64,000 nt of DNA, taken from Faecalibacter rhinopitheci. GTDB taxonomy: Bacteria > Bacteroidota > Bacteroidia > Flavobacteriales > Weeksellaceae. The stretch is taken from contig NZ_JADGIK010000004.1 of the NCBI RefSeq assembly GCF_015234135.1, positions 124,001 through 188,000 on the forward strand, read 5' to 3'. Shown here piece by piece: positions 1 to 9,420 of this stretch. The notes under the pieces are model-generated. The model was not told the DNA's origin, did not search any database, and saw nothing but the letters and a program-made list of their open reading frames with translations. The position numbers and the translations under genes were made by a program. How positions within the stretch are numbered: the stretch's first letter is position 1; each line of letters begins with the position of its first letter.

Positions 1-2
1 AT

Positions 3-653
3 ACACAATTTGCTTTGCGATGGGCGCCAAAAGATCAATATTTGCGTACACCTTATGGTAAGGTTACAGTAAAACAAGGAAAATCGGTCTTTTATGTTTT
101 GGCCAATAAATACTGGAAAATAGATAATTCCCCGTTTGATGCATTTAGATTCAATGTCTCATACTTAGATGTGTATGAAACAAAATTAGGTAAAACTAGT
201 TTTAATGCTTCTGCTGGTGCTGTGTTTGGAGAAATGACATTAATGAATCTTTTTGAAGGGATGGGAAATGCAAAATCAAAACCAGTATTCAAAAATTTTG
301 GAGTGGCAACTTCTAATAATTTTGAGACGATGTTACCTGGTGAATTTTATGCCGATAGATATGCCTCGTTTCAAATAAAACATATTTTTGCAGGTGTTAA
401 AGTTGGGAATCGTGTTATATTACCACAGTTTATTTACCGTGGATTATTAGGAAATATGAACCATAAGCAAAATCATGAATTGTTTCAGTTCAAAACCCCA
501 ACTCATTATTATCATGAAACTGGTTTAGAAGTAAACAACATATTATTAAAGAATTTTGGTGTCGGAATATATTATCGCTTAGGAGCATATACATTACCAA
601 GATTTGAAGATAATTTACACATTAAATTAACGTTTAATTTAAATTTATTGTAG
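3..653 (+). CDS. DUF5686-family outer-membrane protein, C-terminal part (5' truncated by window)
   Basis: The reading frame is open to the left edge, so this is the end of a larger protein whose start lies outside the window. The first in-frame TTG, at 15, is not a real start because coding-like residues (TQFALRWAPKDQYL) run through it. The visible 216 residues alternate aromatic and polar residues like beta-barrel strands, and they contain a phrase (ETMLPGEFYADRYASF) typical of the DUF5686 C-terminus. Full-length members carry an N-terminal carboxypeptidase-regulatory-like domain and are predicted in the outer membrane of Bacteroidota. Their function is not established. The protein ends in a hydrophobic NLNLL, as expected for a barrel strand. 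Confidence 0.7.
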   Translation, partial: TQFALRWAPKDQYLRTPYGKVTVKQGKSVFYVLANKYWKIDNSPFDAFRFNVSYLDVYETKLGKTSFNASAGAVFGEMTLMNLFEGMGNAKSKPVFKNFGVATSNNFETMLPGEFYADRYASFQIKHIFAGVKVGNRVILPQFIYRGLLGNMNHKQNHELFQFKTPTHYYHETGLEVNNILLKNFGVGIYYRLGAYTLPRFEDNLHIKLTFNLNLL

Positions 654-667
654 TGAAAATTTAATAA

Positions 668-916
668 ATGAGAAATCAATTTCTGATTAGAATATTGCTA
701 ACATTTACGATTAGTTTTTTAATGTTTTTAATATTTGATGCACTAGATGGGTTATTAGCTTTTATTGTTTTTTTAATCTTACTAGAAATAATTCACTTAG
801 TAATGTTACTGTATAAGAAGAAATTTATATTAACATTATTAATGACCTTTTGCTATATATTATTGACATTATTTTATTATATAGCTATAGATAGTAGCTT
901 TCGAATAAATATGTAA
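668..916 (+). CDS. small hydrophobic membrane protein, unknown function
   Basis: This 82-residue protein starts 14 bases after the preceding stop and is probably cotranscribed with it. It is almost entirely hydrophobic: helices can be seen at about residues 6-25, 27-50 (with a KKK break near 50) and 53-75. The positive cluster KKK between helices two and three suggests a cytoplasmic loop. No family was recognised. A strong hairpin follows at 956-990, which supports it as the last gene of the transcript. Confidence 0.55.
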   Translation: MRNQFLIRILLTFTISFLMFLIFDALDGLLAFIVFLILLEIIHLVMLLYKKKFILTLLMTFCYILLTLFYYIAIDSSFRINM

Positions 917-955
917 CTTTTATATATTATATTTAAAATCCATTATAAAGTATAA

Positions 956-998
956 AATCCGTTTAAAAAAGTTTAATTTTTAAACGGATTTATTATTT
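956..998 (+). terminator. intrinsic terminator
   Basis: The arms AATCCGTTTAAA (956-967) and TTTAAACGGATT (979-990) are perfectly complementary and are followed by a T-rich tract. The hairpin closes the transcript of the small membrane protein and lies before the asnS promoter. Confidence 0.75.
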
Positions 999-1054
999 TT
1001 TTCAACTTTTAAACAAAAATTATGCCTTTAGTTTTTCTACCATAGAAATATAAT

Positions 1055-1062
1055 TAAATTTG
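1055..1062 (+). promoter_or_regulatory. asnS promoter -7 box (TAAATTTG)
   Basis: TAAATTTG matches the Bacteroidota TANNTTTG -7 consensus. A weak TTTT lies 19 bases upstream (1032-1035) in place of TTTG. The box is 20 bases before the asnS ATG. Confidence 0.6.
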
Positions 1063-1082
1063 TAAGGATAAATAAAATTAAT

Positions 1083-2531
1083 ATGCAATCGTACGGAATT
1101 AAAGCCTTACTTGAAAAAGGCAAAGATTTATTACTTCAAGAAGTAGTTGTTAACGGATGGGTGAGATCATTTAGAAGTAATCGCTTCATCGCATTAAATG
1201 ATGGATCTACAATTAATAATATACAAGTAGTAATAGATTTCGAAAATTTTGACGAGTCAATTATAAAACAAATTTCTACTGCAGCATCTTTACGAGTTAT
1301 AGGTGAAGTTGTAGAAAGTCAAGGTGCTGGTCAAGCTATCGAAATTATTGCTAAAGAGATTATAGTTTTAGGAGTTGCAAACTCAGACGAAGTTCAAGGA
1401 ACTATTTTACAACCAAAACAACATTCTTTAGAAACATTACGTGAGCAAGCTCATTTACGTTTCCGTACAAATTTATTCGGTGCTATATTCCGTGTACGTA
1501 ACTCGTTAATGTTTGCTGTACACAAATATTTTAATGAGAATGGATTTGTGTATATTAATACACCTATCATTACAGGATCTGATGCTGAAGGAGCTGGTGA
1601 AATGTTCCAAGTAACTAATCTAGATCTTAATAATTTACCAAAAACAGAAGAAGGGGCAATTGATTTTTCTGTGGATTTCTTTGGAAAAGCAACAAACTTA
1701 ACTGTTTCTGGACAATTAGAAGGTGAAACTGCTGCAATGGGATTAGGTAAAGTATATACTTTTGGTCCAACTTTCCGTGCAGAGAATTCAAATACTTCTC
1801 GCCACTTAGCAGAATTCTGGATGATAGAACCAGAAGTTGCATTTTTTGATTTAGATCAAAATATGGATTTATCAGAAGATTTCATGAAATATGTAATTAC
1901 ATATGCAATGGAAAACTGTAAAGATGATTTAGATTTCTTAGCACAACGTTTTGATAAAGAGCAACAAAGTAAACCAGCTGCAGAGCGTTCAGAATTAGGA
2001 TTATTAGAGCGTTTAGAATATGTTTTAAACAATAAATTTGTTCGTTTAACGTATACTGAAGCAATTGAAATTCTAAAAGAATCTAAACCAAATAAAAAAG
2101 GTAAATTTAAATATCCAATTGAAGGTTGGGGAGCAGATTTACAATCAGAACATGAACGTTATTTAGTTGAAAAGCACTTTAAAACCCCAGTAATTTTATT
2201 TGATTATCCAGCAGAAATCAAAGCATTTTATATGCGTATGAATGATGATGGTAAAACAGTAAGAGCAATGGATGTTTTATTCCCAGGAATTGGAGAAATC
2301 ATTGGTGGGTCTCAACGAGAAGAGCGTTTAGATGTTTTAGATGAAAAAATGGCTAAATTTGGTATAGATCCAGAAGAATTATGGTGGTACCGCGACACAC
2401 GTCGTTTTGGTTCAGTTCCGCATTCAGGTTTTGGATTAGGTTTAGAGCGTTTAGTTTTATTTGTAACAGGTATGGGGAACATCAGAGATGTAATTCCATT
2501 TCCTAGAACACCAAACAATGCAGAATTCTAG
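1083..2531 (+). CDS. asnS: asparaginyl-tRNA synthetase
   Basis: This class II enzyme charges tRNA-Asn with asparagine in the cytoplasm. At 482 residues it has family length. Residues 1-115 form the OB-fold anticodon-binding domain ([20 protein letters not shown]). The catalytic core follows, with a motif 2 segment ([22 protein letters not shown], around residues 230-250) and a motif 3 region near the C-terminus ([21 protein letters not shown]). The inserted segment after motif 2 is usual for bacterial AsnRS. The ATG lies 20 bases after a TANNTTTG box. A hairpin separates it from rpoN downstream. Confidence 0.97.
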   Translation: MQSYGIKALLEKGKDLLLQEVVVNGWVRSFRSNRFIALNDGSTINNIQVVIDFENFDESIIKQISTAASLRVIGEVVESQGAGQAIEIIAKEIIVLGVANSDEVQGTILQPKQHSLETLREQAHLRFRTNLFGAIFRVRNSLMFAVHKYFNENGFVYINTPIITGSDAEGAGEMFQVTNLDLNNLPKTEEGAIDFSVDFFGKATNLTVSGQLEGETAAMGLGKVYTFGPTFRAENSNTSRHLAEFWMIEPEVAFFDLDQNMDLSEDFMKYVITYAMENCKDDLDFLAQRFDKEQQSKPAAERSELGLLERLEYVLNNKFVRLTYTEAIEILKESKPNKKGKFKYPIEGWGADLQSEHERYLVEKHFKTPVILFDYPAEIKAFYMRMNDDGKTVRAMDVLFPGIGEIIGGSQREERLDVLDEKMAKFGIDPEELWWYRDTRRFGSVPHSGFGLGLERLVLFVTGMGNIRDVIPFPRTPNNAEF

Positions 2532-2554
2532 AATTTTTTAGAAAAAATATAACT

Positions 2555-2609
2555 ATGGGTTTAATCAAAATTTTAGTATATTTAAAAAGGAGATTAGACC
2601 CATTTTTTT
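2555..2609 (+). terminator. terminator-like hairpin between asnS and rpoN
   Basis: The arms ATGGGTTTAATC (2555-2566) and GATTAGACCCAT (2592-2603) pair with one G-U, across a 25-base loop, and are followed by seven Ts. Only 16 bases remain before the rpoN ATG. Confidence 0.65.
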
Positions 2610-2625
2610 AACAAAGACCACATTT

Positions 2626-4095
2626 ATGTTAAAGCAGGAACTAAATTTTAAATTACAACAGAAATTATCGCCTCAGCAAATTCAATTAATGAAGTTAGTT
2701 CAACTTCCAACAGTCGCTTTTGAACAACGTGTGAAAGAAGAGATGGAAGAAAATCCTGCATTAGATGATCAGACATCAGAATATGATGACGAATACGGAG
2801 AGCAGGATGATTGGAATACAGATAATGATGATTATGGCGATGACCAAGTAATTGATACAAGTGATATTAATATTGATGAGTATTTGAGTGACGACGACGT
2901 CCCTAATTATAAAACATATACAAATAATTATAGTGATGATGACGAGGAAAAATCTATTCCTTTTGCGCAGGGATTAAGTTTTATTGAATACTTGAAAGAT
3001 CAAATTTATACTTACAGATTAACTGCACAACAATTTCAGATTGCTGAATTTATTTTAGGAAATATTGACGACGATGGATATATCCGTCGAGAATTAAAAT
3101 CTTTGGTAGATGATTTAGCATTTACACAAAATATTTTCGTTGCTTACGAAGAAGTAGAAAATATTTTGGTGAATTATATCCAAAATTTAGATCCAGTTGG
3201 TGTTGGTGCACGTAATTTACAAGAGTGTTTATTGATTCAATTAGAGAATAAAACACAAACTGAAGCTGTTGAATTAGCTGAAAAGTTGATTTCAGAATCT
3301 TTTGATGCCTTTACAAAGAAGCATTATTCTAAGCTATTAACGAAGTATGATGTATCGGAAACGGAGTTAAAAGAAGCTATTTATGAAATAGAGCGTTTAA
3401 ATCCAAAACCTGGTAAATCGTTTTCTTCTAGTGGGAAAATTGTAGAACAAATTACACCAGACTTTACCATTAATATTATCGATGGCGATTTAGAGTTATC
3501 GTTAAATGGAAGGAATGTACCAGAGTTAAGAATCTCTAATACGTTTGCAGAAATGCTAGATACGTATAAGAAAACTGAAAAGAAATCAAATCAGCAGAAG
3601 GAAGCTGTAATGTTTGTAAAACAAAAATTAGATTCAGCTAAGTGGTTTATAGATGCTATACAACAACGTCGTAATACATTATTGTATACCATGGAAGCTA
3701 TCATGAAATTCCAGAAAGAATATTTCTTATCTGGTGATGAGACTAAGATAAAACCAATGATTCTTAAGGATATATCTGATCGTATTGGTATGGATATTTC
3801 TACAGTTTCTCGTGTCGCAAATTCTAAATATGTTGCAACGCCTTATGGTACTTTCTTAATCAAAGATTTATTCTCAGAATCTTTAACGAATGAAGATGGA
3901 GAAGAAGTTTCTACTCGCGAAATTAAACGAATTCTTCAAGATGTCATTCAGGATGAGGATAAGCGTAAACCATTGACTGATGAGAAATTAACTGAAATTT
4001 TGAAAGAAAAGGGTTATCCTATTGCACGACGTACTATTGCTAAATACCGTGAGCAACTTAGTATTCCTGTTGCTAGGTTAAGAAAAGAAATATAG
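2626..4095 (+). CDS. rpoN: RNA polymerase sigma-54 factor
   Basis: Sigma-54 directs RNA polymerase to -24/-12 promoters and depends on AAA+ activators. The N-terminal activator-interacting region is clear (residues 1-50: LKQELNFKLQQKLSPQQIQL, then LPTVAFEQRV and ENPALD). It is followed by a strongly acidic linker (about 52-110, dominated by D and E), the core-binding domain (about 115-310), and the DNA-binding domain with the RpoN box ARRTIAKYRE near residue 470. The length of 489 fits the family. No sigma-54 activator was seen in the window. The gap to asnS is filled by a hairpin, leaving little room for a separate promoter. Confidence 0.97.
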   Translation: MLKQELNFKLQQKLSPQQIQLMKLVQLPTVAFEQRVKEEMEENPALDDQTSEYDDEYGEQDDWNTDNDDYGDDQVIDTSDINIDEYLSDDDVPNYKTYTNNYSDDDEEKSIPFAQGLSFIEYLKDQIYTYRLTAQQFQIAEFILGNIDDDGYIRRELKSLVDDLAFTQNIFVAYEEVENILVNYIQNLDPVGVGARNLQECLLIQLENKTQTEAVELAEKLISESFDAFTKKHYSKLLTKYDVSETELKEAIYEIERLNPKPGKSFSSSGKIVEQITPDFTINIIDGDLELSLNGRNVPELRISNTFAEMLDTYKKTEKKSNQQKEAVMFVKQKLDSAKWFIDAIQQRRNTLLYTMEAIMKFQKEYFLSGDETKIKPMILKDISDRIGMDISTVSRVANSKYVATPYGTFLIKDLFSESLTNEDGEEVSTREIKRILQDVIQDEDKRKPLTDEKLTEILKEKGYPIARRTIAKYREQLSIPVARLRKEI

Positions 4096-4106
4096 TTTTA
4101 ATATAA

Positions 4107-4137
4107 AAGTCATCTTTTAAAAGATGACTTTTTTTAT
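4107..4137. terminator. bidirectional terminator, rpoN / GNAT
   Basis: AAAGTCATCTTTT and AAAAGATGACTTT form a perfect palindrome (4107-4132), followed by Ts on the plus strand and with As on its left flank. It lies between two convergent genes and can serve both. Confidence 0.8.
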
Positions 4138-4610
4138 AGGAATAATTTGTAAAATGACGAATTGGGGTAAATGGTTTGAGAAATCTTTTTGAAATGATTT
4201 TTTTCAAGAACTTTACAAGAAGCGATATTTTCATTTAATACCCATGCTTCTAGAATTTTGAAATTTTTATGTTTTAAAAAATTGATAAAGAATTTAACAA
4301 CTTCTGTTGCATATCCTTTATTCCACGATTCTTTTGCTAATGAATAACCAATAATAGCTTTTGTATTAAATGGTTGATACATTATTGTACCAATTAAAAT
4401 ATTACTTTCTTTTTCAAAAATCCCATATCTCAATTCATAGTTAGTATTTCTTACAATTAAATCTCTTTCAATCATTTGAATACTATCTTCTATTGTTATA
4501 TGAGGTTTAGATTGTCTATATTTCATAGCTTCAGTATCTGAATATATTTCAAATAACCGAAATATATCTTCTGATGTAAGCGTTCGAAAAAATAATCGGT
4601 CAGATTCCAT
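4134..4610 (-). CDS. GNAT-family N-acetyltransferase (RimJ/RimL-like)
   Basis: This 158-residue cytoplasmic protein matches the acetyltransferase_3 type of the GNAT superfamily, which transfers acetyl from acetyl-CoA to amines, often protein N-termini. Visible features are the N-terminal strand SDRLFFRTLTSEDI, a beta strand pair in the middle (RYGIFEKESNILIGTI), an acetyl-CoA-binding stretch (IGYSLAKESWNKGYATEVVK, about 89-108) and the C-terminal AWVLNENIASCKVLEKNHF, the family's usual asparagine-rich turn before the last helix. The substrate cannot be deduced. It is convergent with rpoN and shares its terminator. Confidence 0.85.
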   Translation of the reverse strand: MESDRLFFRTLTSEDIFRLFEIYSDTEAMKYRQSKPHITIEDSIQMIERDLIVRNTNYELRYGIFEKESNILIGTIMYQPFNTKAIIGYSLAKESWNKGYATEVVKFFINFLKHKNFKILEAWVLNENIASCKVLEKNHFKKISQTIYPNSSFYKLFL

Positions 4611-4659
4611 TTTTAGTTTACTTTTGAGAGACTTAAATTAATATAATCATTAAAAGTAA

Positions 4660-5949
4660 ATGAATACAATCGAAAAAAATAATCCAAATCTAATAAAAGC
4701 GTGGGTTTCTTATGATTGGGCCAATTCTGTCCACTCACTTGTCATTGCATCTGCCATATTTCCAGTTTATTACACAGCAATAACAAGAGGTGAGGATGGT
4801 AACCCGATCAAATTTTTAGGATTATTACCAGAATCAGCATTTAATTTTTCGTTGGCGATTGCATTTTTCTTTGTTATTGTACTATCTCCTGTTTTATCAT
4901 CCATTGCCGATTTGATTGGGAATAAAATTAAATTTTTACGATTTTTCTGCTATTTAGGAAGTTTATCTTGTATTGGGATGTTCTTTTTTACTTCACCCGA
5001 ATTAACTTGGTTGGGATTATTAATGAATATTACAGGAAGTATTGGTTTTTGGGGAAGTTTAGTATTTTATAATGCGTACTTACCAGAAATTGTTTCAGAA
5101 GATAAAATGGATTCTGTTTCAGCAAAAGGCTATATGTTTGGTTATATTGGCTCTGTTGTTTTATTATCAATTTGTTTAGCAATGATCCAATTTGCACCTA
5201 CTGAATATACTTCTATCTTAACGCGTATCAGTTTCTTACTAACGGGAGTTTGGTGGATGGGATTTGGTCAAATTGCTTTATCAAAATTACCTAATAATTC
5301 TAACAATAGCGAAGTGCCGAAAGATATCTTTAAAAGTAGTTTCAAAAGGTTATCAAGTACATTCAAAGAATTAAATAGTTATAAAAATATACGTGTTTTC
5401 CTGGCAGGATTTTTCTTTTACAGCTTAGCAATGCAAACTATTTTCTTAATGGCGGCAATGTTTGGTAGTTCAGAAATCGGAATGGAAGATTCAGAATTAA
5501 TTATGACAATCCTATTAATTCAAATTGAAGCAATACTTGGCGCGTGGTTATTTTCGTTTTTATCGGGGAAAATTGGAAATAAGATTACTTTATTAATTGG
5601 AATTTTTATTTGGGTAATTACATGTATAATTGGTTATTCTATTCAACCGAACCATCCAGATGTTAAATTACATTTCTACGGAATGGCTGCTTTAGTAGGA
5701 TTGGTTATGGGAGGTTTACAGGCCTTATCACGTTCTACCTATGCAAAGTTATTACCGGAAACAAATGATACGACAACGTACTTTAGTTTTTACGATATCT
5801 TCGAAAAGTTTGCACTTTTCTTAGGATTAGTAATCTATGGCTTATTGATTGAATATACGGGAGGAATGAAAACATCTGCTTTAGCCATGGGTGTTTCTTT
5901 TGCGATTAGTTTTGTTATTTTGCTATTCTATAAAATGGAGAAGAAATAA
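4660..5949 (+). CDS. MFS transporter, UMF1 family (Atg22-like)
   Basis: This 429-residue inner-membrane protein has about 12 hydrophobic segments. The N-terminal signature KAWVSYDWANSVHSLVIASAI is diagnostic of the UMF1/Atg22-like major facilitator group (KAWxxYDWANSA). A long cytoplasmic loop near residues 205-240 (NNSNNSEVPKDIFKSSFKRL) separates the two halves, and the second half contains GLVMGGLQALSRSTYAKLLPE. The substrate is unknown; eukaryotic Atg22 relatives export amino acids from vacuoles. The stop codon overlaps the ATG of a 21-codon ORF. Confidence 0.88.
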   Translation: MNTIEKNNPNLIKAWVSYDWANSVHSLVIASAIFPVYYTAITRGEDGNPIKFLGLLPESAFNFSLAIAFFFVIVLSPVLSSIADLIGNKIKFLRFFCYLGSLSCIGMFFFTSPELTWLGLLMNITGSIGFWGSLVFYNAYLPEIVSEDKMDSVSAKGYMFGYIGSVVLLSICLAMIQFAPTEYTSILTRISFLLTGVWWMGFGQIALSKLPNNSNNSEVPKDIFKSSFKRLSSTFKELNSYKNIRVFLAGFFFYSLAMQTIFLMAAMFGSSEIGMEDSELIMTILLIQIEAILGAWLFSFLSGKIGNKITLLIGIFIWVITCIIGYSIQPNHPDVKLHFYGMAALVGLVMGGLQALSRSTYAKLLPETNDTTTYFSFYDIFEKFALFLGLVIYGLLIEYTGGMKTSALAMGVSFAISFVILLFYKMEKK

Positions 5950-6014
5950 TGGGATATCATGATGAGGATGAGTTTTTAGATGATAATACTCGCTTTAATT
6001 ATATCTTTACATAA
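5949..6014 (+). CDS. possible 21-residue small ORF overlapping the MFS stop
   Basis: The A of the MFS stop codon (TAATG overlap) begins an ATG ORF of 21 residues, MGYHDEDEFLDDNTRFNYIF plus T. It is acidic and not hydrophobic, and ends just before the shared terminator. The TAATG junction and the position ahead of the terminator make translational coupling possible. The length is too short to exclude chance, and no homologue was recognised. Confidence 0.3.
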   Translation: MGYHDEDEFLDDNTRFNYIFT

Positions 6015-6020
6015 ATAAAA

Positions 6021-6050
6021 AAAGCGGCTAATTAATTAGTCGCTTTCTCT
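6021..6050. terminator. bidirectional terminator
   Basis: AAAGCGGCTAAT (6021-6032) pairs with ATTAGTCGCTTT (6035-6046) with one G-U. As run on the left and T-rich sequence on the right. It serves the MFS transcript and the convergent 115-residue gene, whose stop lies inside it. Confidence 0.75.
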
Positions 6051-6379
6051 TTTATGAACGGTTCAAATTTTAAATCCGGGATATCATAAGGATCAAATCC
6101 GTTGAATAAATGTTCAATTAAATTTTTTACTTGATAATAATTGAATAATTTATAGTACGAAGCATCTTGATCTTCAAGTGGAATTTCGACCAAGAATAAA
6201 AATCGGTCGTACTTAGAAATTTGAACTGTATTGCCATCTTCATTTACAAATCCAATAAAACTACCATCATAATCTGGTAAATTATGGAAAATATCGACAG
6301 CTTGTTCTAAACTTCCTTCTAAAGGAAAGTTCGTTTCGACAAGTAAATTGTCGGCGTAATTTTCAAAGAATATTTTCAC
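6032..6379 (-). CDS. conserved-looking hypothetical protein, 115 residues
   Basis: I do not recognise this protein. It is soluble, acidic and rich in aromatic residues, with no signal peptide or membrane helix. Alternating strand-like pieces (MKIFFENYADNLLVETNFPL, GSFIGFVNEDGNTVQISKY, DRFLFLVEIPLEDQ) suggest a small alpha/beta fold. Its composition and codon use match its neighbours, and the position between a terminator and an upstream divergent gene (lpd) supports a real single-gene unit. Confidence 0.65.
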   Translation of the reverse strand: MKIFFENYADNLLVETNFPLEGSLEQAVDIFHNLPDYDGSFIGFVNEDGNTVQISKYDRFLFLVEIPLEDQDASYYKLFNYYQVKNLIEHLFNGFDPYDIPDLKFEPFIKEKATN

Positions 6380-6468
6380 CCTGCAAATTTAAGAAATTTT
6401 AATCTATTTTATATAATCTCTTTTATTTCGTTTAAGATTTATTAAATTAGCATTCAAATTATGGAAAA

Positions 6469-7860
6469 ATGAATTACGACATTATTATTATTGGAAGCGG
6501 ACCAGGTGGATATGTAGCAGCTATTAGAGCTTCTCAATTAGGTAAAAAAGTTGCAATTGTTGAAAAAGCAGAGTTAGGAGGAATTTGTTTAAATTGGGGA
6601 TGTATTCCAACTAAAGCATTATTAAAAAGTGCACAAGTATTTAAATATTTAAATCATGCGGAAGATTTTGGTTTAAATAAACCTTCTGATATTACGTTCG
6701 AATTTGGAAATGTAGTAAAGCGTAGTAGAGGAGTAGCAGATCGTATGAGCAAAGGTGTTCAATTCTTAATGAAAAAGAATAATATCGAAGTAATACAAGG
6801 TGCTGCAAAAGTTTTACCAGGTAAAAAAGTTAAAGTTACTGCAGCAGATGGATCTTCTAAAGAAATCAGCGCAGAAAATATAATTATTGCAACAGGAGCA
6901 CGTTCTCGTGAATTACCTGCTTTGCCACAAGATGGTAAAAAAGTTATTGGTTACCGTGGTGCTTTAGCAATGGAAAAACAACCAAAATCGATGATTGTTG
7001 TTGGTTCTGGTGCTATCGGAGTTGAGTTTGCTCACTTTTATAATACATTAGGTACTAAAGTAACAGTTGTTGAATATTTACCACGTATTGTTCCAGTTGA
7101 GGATGAGGATATTTCAAAACAATTACAATTATCTTTAAAGAAATCTGGTATCAATATTTTAACAAATACAGAAGTTACAAGTGTAGATACAACTGGAGAT
7201 TTAGTAAAAGCAACTATTAAAACTGCAAAAGGAGAAGAAATTATTGAAGCTGAAGTAGTGTTATCTGCTGCTGGAGTTGTTCCTAATACAGAAAATATTG
7301 GTTTAGAAGAAGTTGGAATTGCAACTGAAAGAGGAAAAATTGTCATCAATGATTTTTGTGAAACTTCTGTAAAAGGATATTATGCAATTGGTGATGTTGT
7401 AATGGGTGCAGATTTGGCTCACTTAGCATCTGCGCAAGGAATTCTTTGTGTTGAGCATATTGCTGGAGAAAAAGTAGAAGCAATAGATTACGGAAACATC
7501 CCAGGATGTACTTATTGTTCACCAGAAATAGCATCAGTTGGTTTAACAGAAGCAAAAGCAAGAGAAGCCGGATATGATGTAAAAGTGGGTAAATTCCCTT
7601 TCTCAGCAAACGGAAAAGCTGTTGCAAATGGTGCGGCAGACGGATTTGTAAAAGTTGTATTCGATGCTAAATATGGGGAATGGTTAGGTTGCCATATGAT
7701 CGGAGATGGAGTTACTGAAATGATCGCAGAAGCAGTGGCAGCTCGTAAATTAGAAACAACTGCACATGAGATTATGAAATCTGTTCATCCACATCCAACG
7801 ATGTCAGAAGCTATCATGGAAGCTGTAGAAGATGCTTACGGACACGCTATTCATATCTAA
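6469..7860 (+). CDS. lpdA: dihydrolipoyl dehydrogenase (first paralogue)
   Basis: This E3 flavoprotein reoxidises dihydrolipoamide in 2-oxoacid dehydrogenase or glycine cleavage complexes, using FAD and NAD+. The FAD motif GSGPGGYVAAIRA is at residues 8-20 and the redox disulfide is in GGICLNWGCIPTKAL (about 36-50). The NAD motif VVGSGAIGVEFAHFY is near 178, and the C-terminal dimerisation domain carries the catalytic HPHPTMSEA. Here the residue between the cysteines is Trp-Gly (CLNWGC), while the second copy at 19586 has the common CLNVGC. The length of 463 is typical. No E1 or E2 genes are adjacent. Confidence 0.93.
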   Translation: MNYDIIIIGSGPGGYVAAIRASQLGKKVAIVEKAELGGICLNWGCIPTKALLKSAQVFKYLNHAEDFGLNKPSDITFEFGNVVKRSRGVADRMSKGVQFLMKKNNIEVIQGAAKVLPGKKVKVTAADGSSKEISAENIIIATGARSRELPALPQDGKKVIGYRGALAMEKQPKSMIVVGSGAIGVEFAHFYNTLGTKVTVVEYLPRIVPVEDEDISKQLQLSLKKSGINILTNTEVTSVDTTGDLVKATIKTAKGEEIIEAEVVLSAAGVVPNTENIGLEEVGIATERGKIVINDFCETSVKGYYAIGDVVMGADLAHLASAQGILCVEHIAGEKVEAIDYGNIPGCTYCSPEIASVGLTEAKAREAGYDVKVGKFPFSANGKAVANGAADGFVKVVFDAKYGEWLGCHMIGDGVTEMIAEAVAARKLETTAHEIMKSVHPHPTMSEAIMEAVEDAYGHAIHI

Positions 7861-7887
7861 AATATTTTAAATAAAAATATATATATC

Positions 7888-7918
7888 AAAAAAAGGCATC
7901 TTAGGATGCCTTTTTTAT
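7888..7918 (+). terminator. intrinsic terminator of lpdA
   Basis: AAAAAGGCATC and GATGCCTTTTT form a stem around a TTAG tetraloop (7901-7904) and run into a T tract. Confidence 0.85.
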
Positions 7919-7969
7919 TAAGTAATTAATATGGAATATATTCGTATATTTATGCATATCTAATTGCTT

Positions 7970-9373
7970 ATGAAGATATTAGTCCTTTATTTATTCTTCT
8001 TTAATATATCTACTCAAATATTTGCACAGAATTCTACGTCATATAAAATTCTGGATGTAAATATAGAAGAGTGTTTAAGTACATATCCTAATATTATTTA
8101 TTTTGATGACCAATTAAGAGGTCTAAAAAGTGAATTTGAAAAGTTTCATTCTGAGGAATATAACTTACTATATTGGACCTTTAAATATAGTTTATATCCA
8201 TCTGCTGATGATGCTTACAACAATACTTCCCCATATCCAAACGACAGAATTGCACGTAATATTCCTGTTGATTTTAAAAATCCCTTAGTAATATATGCAC
8301 AACTAAACCAAAATGTGACTACAAATCCGGTAAGAATAATAGTTAGATTTACATACAATTATTCTCAAAGACCTGGAGGTCGAAATGATTTTATCATTTT
8401 TGGTTGTTCATTAGATAATGATAGAAATACTTATAACTTAAATAAAGCTTTATTAGATATATATAGTTTTAATTATAATTATGATTTTTCATTCTACACA
8501 AATTTTCAAGATGCAAACTCAGAACGTAATCCCATACCTGAGTCTGAATGGCAGTCTTATGAGGTTTCTCCGCAAACTAATCAATTGTTTCTTAGAGTAA
8601 AATTTAAAAATGATTATGAATATGGATCAGATTGTTTTTCAATATTTGCGTTGACGTTAGAAACTCGTCAATTTCATGATTATATGAGTCAGAAAGAATT
8701 TACTTTTTGTGGTATCCCATATATCATAAATGGTCCTGTTGACAAAAATAATTTATTTCAGTTTTCAAATTTTGAATGGTTTCACAATGGAGAATTAAAG
8801 TCTAGCCAACATCAAGTGGAGATAGATGCTTTAGGAGAATGGACCGTTTACTTTGATATCAATACAGGATGTAGATCTTCGATTACAATTAGTGTTGTAG
8901 AAGAAGACATATACAGCTATATACAGAATGTAAGGTCAACAATGACCCAAGTAATCATTGAACCAACTTTACCTAATAAGATTTCTTCATATTCAAGAGA
9001 TGGGATTAATTGGCAAACTTCAAATATTTTTAATGCTGTTAATGAACTAGATTTTGTCTTTTATATTAAAAACAATTTAGGTTGTATTTTAGGACCATAC
9101 AATTATAATTTATCAAATTTTTTTAATTTCCTTAGCCCAAATAATGATGGAGTTAATGATAAATGGGATATTAGGTCAGAATTTAAGAATGATATCAACT
9201 TTATTAAAATATTTGATCGTTCAGGAAGATTAATTATTGAAGGTTTATTAAAAGATATTTTACCTTGGAATGGTTATATAAACAATTATCCGTTAGCATC
9301 AGGAACCTATTGGTATATTATATATAATAATGAATTAACATTGAAAGAAGGTAGTATTATGATTAAAAGATAG
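7970..9373 (+). CDS. secreted protein with T9SS type B sorting (gliding-type) C-terminal domain
   Basis: The 467-residue product begins with a signal peptide, MKILVLYLFFFNISTQIFAQ; the ATG at 7970 is preferred over the in-frame TTG two codons earlier. The middle (about 20-380) is rich in Asn, Tyr and Phe, and I do not recognise a catalytic domain there. The last 85 residues form the type B sorting domain used by the type IX secretion system: NFLSPNNDGVNDKWDI, then KIFDRSGRLI, WNGYINNYPLASGTYWYII, and the C-terminal EGSIMIKR. The protein is therefore expected to be exported and attached to, or released from, the cell surface. It is a single gene after a terminator. Confidence 0.88.
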   Translation: MKILVLYLFFFNISTQIFAQNSTSYKILDVNIEECLSTYPNIIYFDDQLRGLKSEFEKFHSEEYNLLYWTFKYSLYPSADDAYNNTSPYPNDRIARNIPVDFKNPLVIYAQLNQNVTTNPVRIIVRFTYNYSQRPGGRNDFIIFGCSLDNDRNTYNLNKALLDIYSFNYNYDFSFYTNFQDANSERNPIPESEWQSYEVSPQTNQLFLRVKFKNDYEYGSDCFSIFALTLETRQFHDYMSQKEFTFCGIPYIINGPVDKNNLFQFSNFEWFHNGELKSSQHQVEIDALGEWTVYFDINTGCRSSITISVVEEDIYSYIQNVRSTMTQVIIEPTLPNKISSYSRDGINWQTSNIFNAVNELDFVFYIKNNLGCILGPYNYNLSNFFNFLSPNNDGVNDKWDIRSEFKNDINFIKIFDRSGRLIIEGLLKDILPWNGYINNYPLASGTYWYIIYNNELTLKEGSIMIKR

Positions 9374-9420
9374 ATATGTGTGATTCAATAAACATATTAA
9401 GATAATATTAAATTATTTAA

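Noticed and set aside
7038-7627. Long minus-strand frames opposite lpdA
   Set aside because: They are shadows of a strongly conserved plus-strand gene, with leucine-rich or serine-rich low-complexity products.
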